Part shown: in pieces, positions 1-5,980 of the stretch
Layout: every line of letters starts with the position of its first letter
Numbering within the stretch: the first letter of the stretch is position 1
From: Pseudomonadota bacterium
Lineage (GTDB): Bacteria; Desulfobacterota; Desulfobacteria; Desulfobacterales; RPRI01
Assembly (NCBI GenBank): GCA_018819005.1
Contig: JAHJQU010000497.1
Coordinates: 1-8,318 of the forward strand
Direction: 5' to 3'
DNA length: 8,318 bases
Made by a program: the position numbers and the translations under genes
Notes under the pieces: model-generated
Told to the model about the DNA's origin: nothing
What the model saw: the letters and a program-made list of their open reading frames with translations, nothing else
Database searches by the model: none

Positions 1-2
1 GC

Positions 3-176
3 CGTCCCTTTATTTGCGAGCCCGACCTGATCAAACGTTGGAAAGCCGGTGACTCAAGAAAGGCGGACCGCATTTCCTGCAACCAGTGTGTAGAGCAGAT
101 CAAACAGGGTCTGGGTCTCCAATGTGTCCCCTTGGAACCGGAACCGGCTGCCACCTTTCCATTCCCTCCCGCCTGA
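3..176 (+). CDS. NADH:flavin oxidoreductase (old yellow enzyme family), C-terminal end only
   Basis: Reading from base 3 gives 57 residues ending at a TGA at 174-176; the 5' part lies outside the window. The fragment contains RPFICEPDLIKRWKAGD followed by ISCNQC and GLQCV. This matches the usual end of the FMN-binding barrel in NADH:flavin oxidoreductases of the old yellow enzyme / 2,4-dienoyl-CoA reductase group: an 'RP.I.EPDL..RW..GD' stretch, then a Cys-rich 'CISCN.C' tail. The family reduces activated C=C bonds or acts as an NAD(P)H:flavin reductase in the cytoplasm; the substrate cannot be told from this fragment. The protein ends soon after the Cys motif, so it is probably the single-domain form without the extra NAD(P)-binding domain. 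It converges with the regulator on the minus strand, 132 bases away, and there is no sign of a functional link to the amidase genes. Confidence 0.7.
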   Translation, partial: RPFICEPDLIKRWKAGDSRKADRISCNQCVEQIKQGLGLQCVPLEPEPAATFPFPPA

Positions 177-308
177 ATCTGTAAAACCCACTCTTCAAGA
201 TGGCGTTCCATGCGAAGTTTTCCTATAACCCCATTCTAATCTCTGATGACAGATTTTGGACTTTTGCAGAACCATTACTTGATACTTTGTGTCCGATACT
301 CGCGGCTA

Positions 309-2510
309 TTATGATTTTAATGGCGGAAGCAAATTATATTTTTTTAGCCTCCTATATAGAGTATTTCTTCCCATACCTAACAAGAAAGCGGATTTGCTAA
401 TATTAAAACCTGTTAAATCTAAACTTTGTCGAATAGCTTTTTCTTCCATGTTTTTAATTTTCATATTGTGTGTAATCCGGGCAAAATAAGCATTACGTTC
501 GCATGGATTAGCATTGCTTTTAGTATCGCAAAAGTTATTGTTAATTATACTTGTTTTATGATTCCTCTCATCCACCAGACAATTATTATTTATATTTACA
601 ATATTAGAAAAAACGTGTTGGGGCAAATGGTCAGGTAGAATTTTTATGTTATCTAAGGAAAGATAAAAAGCATACTCAATTGCATTTGACAATTCCCTTA
701 TATTCCCCGGCCAGTTATGCATCATTAATATATTCTCAACCTCCTTAGAAAGTACTTTATCTTTTCTATTCGTTGCATTAAGTAAAGCTAAAAAATGACC
801 AGCGAGGATTAATATGTCATCTCCCCTTTCGCATAACCTTGGTAACTCAATATGAAAAACGCTTATTCTATAATATAGATCCCTTCTAAATGAACCCAAA
901 TTTCCTAGTTCGGTAAAAAGATTTTTATTGCTGGCTGCAATGATGCGTACATCAACAGATATTTGTTTGTGTCCACCTAATTTGTATATTTTTTTCTCCT
1001 CAACGACACGGAGAAGTTGTGGTTGTTGACCTATAGGCATTTCTCCTATTTCATCTAGAAAAAGAGTTCCCCCGTTAGCCATCTCAAAAAAACCGATTTT
1101 TCCACCTCTTTTAGCGCCAGTGAAAGCTCCTTCTTCATAGCCAAAAAGCTCGCTTCCCAGTAATTCACCTGGAATAGATGAACAGCTAATCGGTATAAAG
1201 GAGTTGTTGCGACGGGTGCTCGCATCGTGAATAAATCTAGCGACCAGCTCTTTGCCGGTACCTGTATCACCAGTAATAAGAACGCTTGCCGGAGTATTGG
1301 CTGCAATTCTTGCCACATTTAAACCTTTGAGAAATATCTTGTCCACTCCCACTAATGAAACAACCGGATCAGGATTATTTAATCTTGATTCGCTTACGAT
1401 TATCTGGTCCACTCTTGCTAAATAATGCCGGGGGGGAATGGGGCCTGGAGAGGACCAAATGCTCTTTAATTCTCCTTTGGAATTAACCTTTCCAATTCTA
1501 GACCATTGCCATAAATGTTGGGTTGTCGGATCAACAATTATTTTTCCGCGCGGCCCATTAAATGAAGTGTTTTTTAATGCTATTTTAACCCGTTCTTTTT
1601 GTTCCTTGCTGTAGGGTACACTTGATATCTTGGAATAAGCTAAGGATAGCAAATGGATTGCTTCGTAAGTGGAAACCATTTCTCTACTTATGGGTTGGTC
1701 ACCAAATTTAGTCGTAAACATTTTCACAAATTTTTGATTCTTTTCCGATTCGATGCTCTCGAAATAAGGTGAAGTCGAAATGTGTCCTTGAGCCGCATCT
1801 ATCCCCATAATACGGATTTCTCTTTCCGATGTAATCGGACTAAGGATGGGGAAGGGGATATTATTTTTTTTATATTCCTGATAAAAATGTGCCACGCTGG
1901 TGCCCACAATTGTAGAGAATAAAACGAACCCCGGTTGTGTGTGAACCATTTCATTTAAATCACTAAAAAAATAATCAAATTTTTCGCAACCCAACGGAAA
2001 ATAATATTCAGCTAATATTTTACCGCCAACATTTTCTAAAAATTGGCGCACCTGACTGTTGGTGGATCTGGGATAAATATAATCTGATCCCACCAATACA
2101 AAATTATAAGATAAATTGGTTATAGCCCATGATAGTAAGGGTTCAACTTGTTGGTTGGGGACCGCTCCCAAATAAAAAATATTAGGATGAAGCTGCTCTC
2201 CTTCATAAAGTGTTGGATATATAAGGAGACTCCCGGTTTGGTTTAAGACAGGTATCAAGGCGTTGCGTTCTGAAGACATATAACAACCAATAAGGACGTC
2301 GACACCGACTTCTTTTGTCAAATCATGGGCTTCTTTGGCGGCTATTACAGGATCCGATTTTGTATCGCGGGTTATAGGCTCAAATTGCAAAATCGAACTC
2401 TGGTTTATTTCCTCTATGGCGAGAAGGGCTGCTTGGAGTTGTCCTTCTCCGACTACCGCGATAGTTCCACTAAGAGAAAATAATAGGCCGATTTTCTTAA
2501 TCAAGGTCAA
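309..2510 (-). CDS. AmiC-like amide sensor fused to a sigma-54-dependent activator (733 aa)
   Basis: Residues 1-365 resemble Pseudomonas aeruginosa AmiC, the cytoplasmic amide-binding protein of the Leu/Ile/Val- and UrtA-like periplasmic-binding fold. Shared blocks are GCYMSS (75-80), YPTLYEG (98-104), GSDYIYPR (141-148), STIVGTS (199-205), TSERE (227-231) and SPYF (247-250). There is no signal peptide, so the sensor is cytoplasmic. Residues 385-635 are an NtrC-type AAA+ domain: Walker A GDTGTGKE (414-421), the sigma-54 contact loop GAFTGA (461-466), Walker B GGTLFLDEIGE (480-490), arginine-finger region FRRDLYYR (541-548) and WPGNIREL (600-607). Residues 687-724 are a Fis-type HTH. No receiver or PAS domain is present, so ligand binding probably controls the ATPase directly. 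The start is TTG at 2510, with an in-frame TAG nine bases upstream; a second TTG two codons later (2504) is equally possible. The gene is divergent from amiSE, its likely target. Family and domains are secure; the ligand being a short-chain amide is inferred. Confidence 0.93.
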   Translation of the reverse strand: MTLIKKIGLLFSLSGTIAVVGEGQLQAALLAIEEINQSSILQFEPITRDTKSDPVIAAKEAHDLTKEVGVDVLIGCYMSSERNALIPVLNQTGSLLIYPTLYEGEQLHPNIFYLGAVPNQQVEPLLSWAITNLSYNFVLVGSDYIYPRSTNSQVRQFLENVGGKILAEYYFPLGCEKFDYFFSDLNEMVHTQPGFVLFSTIVGTSVAHFYQEYKKNNIPFPILSPITSEREIRIMGIDAAQGHISTSPYFESIESEKNQKFVKMFTTKFGDQPISREMVSTYEAIHLLSLAYSKISSVPYSKEQKERVKIALKNTSFNGPRGKIIVDPTTQHLWQWSRIGKVNSKGELKSIWSSPGPIPPRHYLARVDQIIVSESRLNNPDPVVSLVGVDKIFLKGLNVARIAANTPASVLITGDTGTGKELVARFIHDASTRRNNSFIPISCSSIPGELLGSELFGYEEGAFTGAKRGGKIGFFEMANGGTLFLDEIGEMPIGQQPQLLRVVEEKKIYKLGGHKQISVDVRIIAASNKNLFTELGNLGSFRRDLYYRISVFHIELPRLCERGDDILILAGHFLALLNATNRKDKVLSKEVENILMMHNWPGNIRELSNAIEYAFYLSLDNIKILPDHLPQHVFSNIVNINNNCLVDERNHKTSIINNNFCDTKSNANPCERNAYFARITHNMKIKNMEEKAIRQSLDLTGFNISKSAFLLGMGRNTLYRRLKKYNLLPPLKS

Positions 2511-2553
2511 TTGACTCTAATAATTATCCCAGTTGAAGAACCACTATTGCCCT

Positions 2554-2587
2554 AACCAATCAGAATATTTTATAATTTTGATTGGTT
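2554..2587. promoter_or_regulatory. 34-bp dyad upstream of the regulator gene, candidate operator
   Basis: AACCAATCA (2554-2562) and TGATTGGTT (2579-2587) form a perfect 9-bp inverted repeat around a 16-bp AT-rich centre whose ends (AAT/ATT) also pair. It lies about 44 bp upstream of the regulator's TTG start, where an autoregulatory site or an upstream activator site read toward amiS could sit. A 13-nt palindrome, TTGATA-A-TATCAA, follows at 2594-2606. Function is inferred from position and symmetry only. Confidence 0.35.
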
Positions 2588-2622
2588 TCTTATTTGATAA
2601 TATCAAGGGTGTGGGTCAAATT

Positions 2623-2639
2623 ACCGAACAAGGTTCGGT
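2623..2639. promoter_or_regulatory. Short hairpin or dyad ACCGAAC-AAG-GTTCGGT
   Basis: A perfect 7-bp stem with a 3-nt loop sits in the region between the divergent genes, followed on the plus strand by TTTTGTCTTT. It could be a weak terminator or a protein-binding dyad; neither reading is supported by anything else. Confidence 0.3.
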
Positions 2640-2822
2640 TTTGTCTTTCATATGGCCAATTATTTAGCCCAATTAAAAAGTATAATTAGCTTTCCTGGGG
2701 AGATTTTAGAGATAATCTGAGTATCATTAATGGGTTAAACAATATTATTGTATACAATTAGTTTTAGTATATTATAATAATTTAATATATTATAAAAAGA
2801 AATATTTAGCAACAACTTTTTA
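2640..2822. other. AT-rich non-coding stretch
   Basis: This stretch is very AT-rich, above all at 2735-2820 with runs such as TATTATAATAATTTAATATA. It contains several sequences resembling a -10 hexamer on both strands, but I could not pair any of them convincingly with a -35. No gene is visible. The composition fits a promoter-rich divergent region or relaxed sequence flanking insertions. Confidence 0.5.
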
Positions 2823-2945
2823 ATGGCGCATACGGTGCCTCCAACAGCGGGACTACCCCAGTCGAAAAAGTCAACGCTTCCCCAGGGCAGGCCAGCCAGT
2901 CTGGCCTGTTCGAAGCTTGCCCTTTGTCCCTGCTCCATAAATAAT
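2823..2945. other. GC-rich island of unknown origin, coding-like on either strand
   Basis: A sharply bounded block, clearly richer in G+C than its flanks, is open on the minus strand from an ATG at 2950 (MKLFMEQGQRASFEQARLAG and on) and also on the plus strand. The minus reading runs into low-complexity AT sequence after the island and loses protein-like character there, so any gene is a fragment. It contains the inverted repeat CAGGCCA/TGGCCTG. I do not recognise the product. It may be debris carried by the adjacent ISL3-type end. Confidence 0.3.
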
Positions 2946-2951
2946 TTCATA

Positions 2952-3014
2952 ACCCAAGGCCGGCTTAGAAGCTATAAGGTAATGGTGACAACCCAATATA
3001 GGCTACCCACCTGA
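2952..3014 (+). pseudogene. Possible C-terminal remnant of an ISL3-family transposase
   Basis: The last plus-strand codons before the TGA at 3012-3014 read ...GRLRSYKVMVTTQYRLPT. The tail YRLPT-stop lies inside an ISL3 terminal repeat, exactly as FRLPT-stop does in the transposase that ends at 7902. 'RSYKVMVT' resembles the family's 'GYRT.KN.ITMIYLIAGKL' segment with an internal deletion. This is a short match, so the call rests mainly on the adjoining terminal repeat. Confidence 0.4.
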
Positions 3015-3028
3015 AAACCGGAGGAACC
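3001..3028 (+). repeat. Solo right-end terminal repeat of an ISL3-family element
   Basis: The 28 bases start GGCTACCCACCTGAAA and end AGGAACC. They match the right end of the IS at 7889-7916 at 23 of 28 positions, including the first 16. No left partner (GGTTCCTCC...) is visible upstream, so this is an orphan end from a related but distinct copy in the same orientation. Confidence 0.75.
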
Positions 3029-3080
3029 TTTTTTTAATTCACCCGGGAAACTCCACGGTATTTCTCGGATGTTCTATAAA

Positions 3081-3116
3081 TTCCAAATTGGCACAAAATT
3101 GTTCCAAATTGGCACA
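3081..3116. repeat. Two 15-bp direct repeats TTCCAAATTGGCACA, 21 bp apart
   Basis: Exact copies lie at 3081-3095 and 3102-3116, each containing the dyad CCAA-A-TTGG; the second extends to TGT-n-CCAA-n-TTGG-n-ACA (3100-3116). Two readings compete. They may be tandem activator sites, since 21 bp is two helical turns and the repeats lie 120-155 bp upstream of the -24/-12 promoter. Or they may be transposase-binding repeats at the end of an IS21-family element: on the minus strand the sequence from 3140 begins TGTAGG and carries GTGCCAATTTGGAA twice, the layout typical of IS21 ends. I slightly favour the IS21 end, because ISL3 debris lies immediately to the left. Confidence 0.6.
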
Positions 3117-3235
3117 TAAATTCGCTTAAATTTACCTACATCAACACTTCGCAAAACAATCAAAAAGTGATTAAAGGCTTCTGGAAAGGGGTCATCTGTA
3201 CGGCTAAGGGCGAACAACCAAATTATACTCTTGTT

Positions 3236-3251
3236 TGGCATTGCTTTTGCT
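3236..3251 (+). promoter_or_regulatory. Sigma-54 (-24/-12) promoter, presumed for amiSE
   Basis: TGGCATTGCTTTTGCT matches the consensus TGGCAY-r-N4-TTGCW at every strongly conserved position. GG (3237-3238) and GC (3249-3250) have the correct spacing. A start near 3262 would follow, giving a leader of about 545 nt to amiS. A sigma-54 activator is encoded next door, which supports the call. I found no better -24/-12 match nearer amiS. Confidence 0.65.
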
Positions 3252-3458
3252 CATCTAAAAGGGAGAATCAATTCTCCGCGATTCAAAAAAACAAAGATCC
3301 CTAAGGGTCTGCGTCTGTGATACTTCTTGCAAAGAAAGATTATTATTCCCTTTTTAATTGTGGGGGGGTGTGTGCCCTCACAATCTCGTGAAAGACTTCT
3401 ATTCTTCCATGCGCTTGCGGGTAAGGTATTCCGCGAATTATTGATTAAGTTAATCTTA
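3252..3458 (+). other. Leader between promoter and MITE, no gene seen
   Basis: No protein-like reading frame with a ribosome binding site is visible. It contains a hairpin AGATCC/GGGTCT (3296-3311) and a longer one, ATTGTGGGGG/CCCTCACAAT (3357-3384), with a G-rich loop and no T-run after it. TAAGGGTCTGCGTCTGTG (3302-3319) recurs with two changes at 3683-3700. It does not resemble any riboswitch that I recognise. Confidence 0.4.
3262..3277. promoter_or_regulatory. Palindrome GGAGAAT-CA-ATTCTCC at the predicted transcription start
   Basis: A perfect 7-bp inverted repeat with a 2-nt centre begins where transcription from the -24/-12 promoter should start. It could be an operator or a 5' hairpin that stabilises the leader. 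No known binding protein is indicated. Confidence 0.35.
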
Positions 3459-3647
3459 ATGGTCCCGTAAAAAGTCATATGCGAACGGATTTGAGGGTTT
3501 TTGGGAAATAGATTTTTAAATTACTGAGCGTTAAAAATCACAAGCTGTTTGAGGGCGTTAGCCCGAGTTCTTGTGATTTAGTGAAGTGATTTAAAAATCC
3601 CCAAAAAGCTCATTAAGTGAGCATATTTGGACTTTTTACGAACACAT
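3459..3647. mobile_element. 189-bp palindromic MITE-like insert in the amiSE leader
   Basis: The ends are inverted repeats sharing CGTAAAAAGTC (3466-3476) and GACTTTTTACG (3630-3640), extending with mismatches to ATGG.../...ACAT. The flanks are TAATCTTA (3451-3458) and CAATCTTA (3648-3655), a 7-of-8 target duplication. Inside are nested arms: GGTTTTTGGG pairs with CCCCAAAAA, GATTTTTAAAT with ATTTAAAAATC, and AAATCACAAG (3535-3544) with CTTGTGATTT (3570-3579) around a GGGC-GTTA-GCCC tip. It has no coding capacity. This fits a miniature non-autonomous element that would fold into a large hairpin in RNA. The parent element is not in the window. Confidence 0.65.
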
Positions 3648-3662
3648 CAATCTTAAAAATAA

Positions 3663-3685
3663 GGAGGGGAATTATGGGGATGTAA
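3663..3685 (+). CDS. Three-codon leader ORF (MGM-stop) behind a strong Shine-Dalgarno
   Basis: GGAGGGG (3663-3669) is followed 4 nt later by ATG GGG ATG TAA (3674-3685). The ribosome binding site is as strong as that of amiS (AAAGGAGGGG), so ribosomes should bind, yet the frame closes at once. It may be a minimal regulatory leader, or the remains of a gene whose body was lost. Translation is inferred from the sequence alone. Confidence 0.35.
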
Positions 3686-3790
3686 GGATCTGCGTTTGTG
3701 TTTAGTGTATGTCTGGTTCGTTTTATTCATTATTAATGCTTTGGTAATGTTCAAAAGTAGAGGCGTACAGATATTTGGACCAAAGCGATA
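3686..3790 (+). other. Remainder of the amiS leader, no feature recognised
   Basis: This stretch is AT-rich with no open frame of note, no hairpin with a T-run, and no -24/-12 match. It begins with the second copy (3683-3700) of the imperfect 18-nt repeat first seen at 3302-3319. Confidence 0.4.
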
Positions 3791-3793
3791 TTG

Positions 3794-3803
3794 AAAGGAG
3801 GGG
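3794..3803 (+). promoter_or_regulatory. amiS: Shine-Dalgarno that fixes the amiS start
   Basis: AAAGGAGGGG lies 5 nt before the ATG at 3809. A longer frame opens with TTG at 3791, but that codon sits against the ribosome binding site and has none of its own, so ATG 3809 is preferred. Homologues also begin 'MLGLGL.Y'. Confidence 0.85.
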
Positions 3804-3808
3804 CGAAA

Positions 3809-4303
3809 ATGCTAGGTCTTGGATTATGGTATGTCGGTTTCGTTCTTTTCATTAATGCGATGTGGATGTTGGGAAAAATAGAAGCGAAGGCTGTGATCCC
3901 TATGAACATCTTTGTTGCGATAGTGCAATTAGGAGGTGTTTATAGAGTAATTTTTACCGGCACAGAAACGAGTGATTTTTTTGGCGCAGCATTGACACTT
4001 CTTTTCACATTTACTTATTTGTATGTGGCGGCCACTCAAATCTGGAATTTAGACGCGAAAGGGTTGGGATGGTATTGTCTGCCCGTTGCTGTAATAGCAG
4101 TGGCGGCAGGATTAATGTCTCTGGCTACTCCTCTTTTGGCCTTGTTGTGGTTCATGTGGGCGACTTTGTGGTTTATGTTTTTCCTGCTGCTTGCCCTGGC
4201 AAAAAATATCGGCAAAATAACTGCCTGGTGGACCTTAGTCAATGGAATTTTTTGCCTTGTGGCAGCCTTCGGCACGCTCACTGAATTATGGCCGTGGTGG
4301 TAG
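3809..4303 (+). CDS. amiS: AmiS/UreI-family amide or urea channel (164 aa)
   Basis: This small, very hydrophobic membrane protein has about six transmembrane helices: roughly residues 1-20, 30-49, 56-78, 86-104, 107-130 and 138-158. It starts MLGLGLWYVGFVLFINAMWM, followed by GKIEAKAVIPMN and later 'AATQIWNLDAKGLGWYC', all typical of the AmiS/UreI family. Its length is usual for AmiS. UreI is a proton-gated urea channel in the Helicobacter inner membrane, and AmiS is encoded in the Pseudomonas amidase operon as the presumed short-chain amide permease. Being 117 nt upstream of amiE on the same strand points to amide rather than urea uptake. The start is fixed by AAAGGAGGGG. It is presumably the first gene of the transcript from the sigma-54 promoter at 3236. 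The family call is firm; the substrate is inferred from context. Confidence 0.92.
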   Translation: MLGLGLWYVGFVLFINAMWMLGKIEAKAVIPMNIFVAIVQLGGVYRVIFTGTETSDFFGAALTLLFTFTYLYVAATQIWNLDAKGLGWYCLPVAVIAVAAGLMSLATPLLALLWFMWATLWFMFFLLLALAKNIGKITAWWTLVNGIFCLVAAFGTLTELWPWW

Positions 4304-4420
4304 ATCCAGAGTTTTTAGGAAAGAGGGTGATGACTTATGATTTTTTAGCAATTTGGTAGAGTAAGATAAAAGGTGCAATATGGATTTCAAACACTAAATA
4401 AAGATGGAAGGAGAAGTAAA
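4304..4420 (+). other. amiS-amiE spacer with a possible nine-codon ORF
   Basis: No terminator hairpin with a T-run separates the two genes, so they are probably co-transcribed. GAGGGTG followed by ATG at 4330 opens a nine-residue frame (MTYDFLAIW) ending at TAG 4357-4359. The ribosome binding site is too close to be convincing. The amiE ribosome binding site GGAAGGAGAAG lies at 4406-4416. Confidence 0.35.
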
Positions 4421-5452
4421 ATGAGACATGGAGATATTACATCGAGTGCCGATACGGCAGGTGTGGCGGTCGTAAACTATAAAATTCCCCGTTTTCATAC
4501 GAAAAAAGAGATTCTGGACAACTGCCATGCAATTGCAGCTTATGCCGAGGGTTTGAAGGTTGGTTTACCCGGAATGGACCTGATAATATTCCCCGAATAT
4601 AGCACCGAGGGAATTCTGTATGATCCCCAAGAGTGCATGGAACTCTCAACAACTGTCCCCGGTGAAGAGACGGCAATCTTTTCCGCGTGTTGTAAGAAAA
4701 ACAATATCTGGATGGTAGCTTCCATCACCGGAGAACTACATGAGGAACACCCCAAGAAGGTTCCTTATAATACACTGATTTTAATAAATAACAAGGGAGC
4801 GATCGTACAGAAATACAGGAAGATTATGCCCTGGTGTCCTATTGAGGGGTGGTATCCAGGTGATAGAACCTATGTTTCCGAAGGACCAAAGGGGCTCAAA
4901 GTCAGCCTGATCATCTGTGACGATGGGAATTATCCCGAAATATGGCGTGATTGCGCTATGAGGGGAGCCGAACTGATCGTGCGCTGCCAGGGTTACATGT
5001 ATCCATCAAAGGAACAACAGAGAAACATGGCTACGGCCATGGCATGGGCTAACACGTGTTATGTGGCGGTGGCCAATTGTACCGGGTTTGATGGTGTCTA
5101 TTCTTACTTTGGACATTCCGTTATCGTGGGCTTTGACGGTAGAGTTCTGGGAGAGTGCGGCACTGAGGAGATGGGAAATCAATATGCTGAACTATCAGTT
5201 AGTGCCATAAGGGATGCCAGAGCGACTTGGCAAGCGCAGAATTCTCTCTTCAAATTGCTGCATCGTGGGTATACCGGCAAGCTTGCTTCAGGAGAAAAAG
5301 ATGTCGGTGATGCGATTTGTCCCTATGAGTTCTACCGAACATGGATAACCGACCCGAAGAAGGCTCAAGCTCAATCTGAGGCGCTTACCAGAAAAACAGC
5401 GACCGTTCTCGGTTGTCCCGTCCCGTTCCAACCGGCCTTAGCTGGTCATTAA
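4421..5452 (+). CDS. amiE: Aliphatic amidase (acylamide amidohydrolase), 343 aa
   Basis: AmiE hydrolyses short-chain aliphatic amides such as acetamide and propionamide to the carboxylate and ammonia. It is a cytoplasmic nitrilase-superfamily enzyme, hexameric in Pseudomonas. From the ATG at 4421 the protein reads MRHGDITSSADTAGVAVVNY, collinear with P. aeruginosa AmiE (346 aa) without gaps through the catalytic region. The catalytic residues fall at the canonical numbers: Glu59 (FPEY), Lys134 (KYRK), Glu142 (CPIEGW) and Cys166 (LIICDDGNYPE). The substrate-loop motif RCQGYMYP is also present. The C-terminus is slightly shorter than in Pseudomonas. A GGAAGGAG Shine-Dalgarno precedes this ATG; the longer frame from 4373 lacks one. 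The related formamidase AmiF is less likely because of the MRHGD start and the overall match. The gene follows amiS, and an inverted repeat lies just downstream. Confidence 0.97.
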   Translation: MRHGDITSSADTAGVAVVNYKIPRFHTKKEILDNCHAIAAYAEGLKVGLPGMDLIIFPEYSTEGILYDPQECMELSTTVPGEETAIFSACCKKNNIWMVASITGELHEEHPKKVPYNTLILINNKGAIVQKYRKIMPWCPIEGWYPGDRTYVSEGPKGLKVSLIICDDGNYPEIWRDCAMRGAELIVRCQGYMYPSKEQQRNMATAMAWANTCYVAVANCTGFDGVYSYFGHSVIVGFDGRVLGECGTEEMGNQYAELSVSAIRDARATWQAQNSLFKLLHRGYTGKLASGEKDVGDAICPYEFYRTWITDPKKAQAQSEALTRKTATVLGCPVPFQPALAGH

Positions 5453-5455
5453 TAC

Positions 5456-5525
5456 CTTGATTGAGGAACCAGAGACCCCTAGATGTTCTAAAATCTTTTT
5501 GATGACCTCTGGTTTTTCAATCAAG
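5456..5525. terminator. 19-bp inverted repeat after amiE, possible terminator
   Basis: CTTGATTGAGGAACCAGAG (5456-5474) and CTCTGGTTTTTCAATCAAG (5507-5525) pair at 17 of 19 positions around a 32-nt spacer, starting three bases after the amiE stop. The TTTTT lies inside the right arm rather than after it, so it is not a standard intrinsic terminator. It may still end transcription or protect the 3' end; alternatively it marks insertion ends. Confidence 0.45.
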
Positions 5526-5924
5526 CGAGTGATTCGCGCCTGGCTTTGACGTTTGGGACAGGGCGCTTATGTATGTCGAAGTTGGAGAGGGGTGGAGGTT
5601 TGTACGTTTCCCGTCCTTCCCCGAGCGGACAAATCGATAAGGAAGAGGCTTGGGGGGTCGTAACAAGGAGGGCCGAAGGGGGTAGCGGTGAGCAACAAGG
5701 GAGCGAATGAAGGAGAAGTCAATAAGGGATATGATCATTTTGTCATAACCGCCCCGAATGGAGCCGTCCGGGAGGATGTCAACGAATCTTTTTTTGAAGC
5801 GATACTCTGAGAGAAAGTGAAGGTTTAGGAAGGGTCTTTGGTGGGAAAGAGAAACTTTGAGATTGATTTGATTGAGTTTTCTGCTAACATTATAAATAGT
5901 GAATCTCTCGAAGGGGGTCACCAT
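5520..5924 (-). pseudogene. N-terminal remnant of a DDE-type transposase
   Basis: The minus frame from ATG 5924 contains HFLSEYRFKKRF, then DILPDGSIRGGYDKM, then ISLIDFSFIRSLVAHRY. This resembles the start of DUF772-type transposases ('.FLDLLPDG.IRGGYD..L..LIDFSFVR.LVA..Y'). The expected continuation 'GRP.YDP.SLF' is found one frame over (GPPCYDPPSLFLIDLSARGR) near 5600-5670, showing a frameshift. Neither frame continues into a catalytic domain, which is missing. Its strand matches the DUF4338-like fragment upstream, so both may belong to one old element. The match is from memory of the family, so confidence is moderate. Confidence 0.4.
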
Positions 5925-5980
5925 GATGTAGTATCTGGGCAGGGGATGGCACTCCTACCCACCTTCTTAAGAGGATCTCA

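Noticed and set aside
200..638. Small plus-strand ORFs opposite the regulator's 3' end
   Set aside because: Antisense to the HTH and linker of the regulator; no ribosome binding sites and no recognisable product.
3081..3116. CRISPR-like repeat pair
   Set aside because: Only two copies, with a 6-bp interval.
3089..3125. TTGGCAC motifs in the 15-bp repeats as -24 elements
   Set aside because: No TTGC falls at the required distance: the first is followed by TTGT one base too early and the second by TTCG. The match at 3236-3251 is clearly better.
4036..4755. Antisense ORFs within amiS and amiE
   Set aside because: They overlap well-supported genes, have no ribosome binding sites and show no family resemblance.
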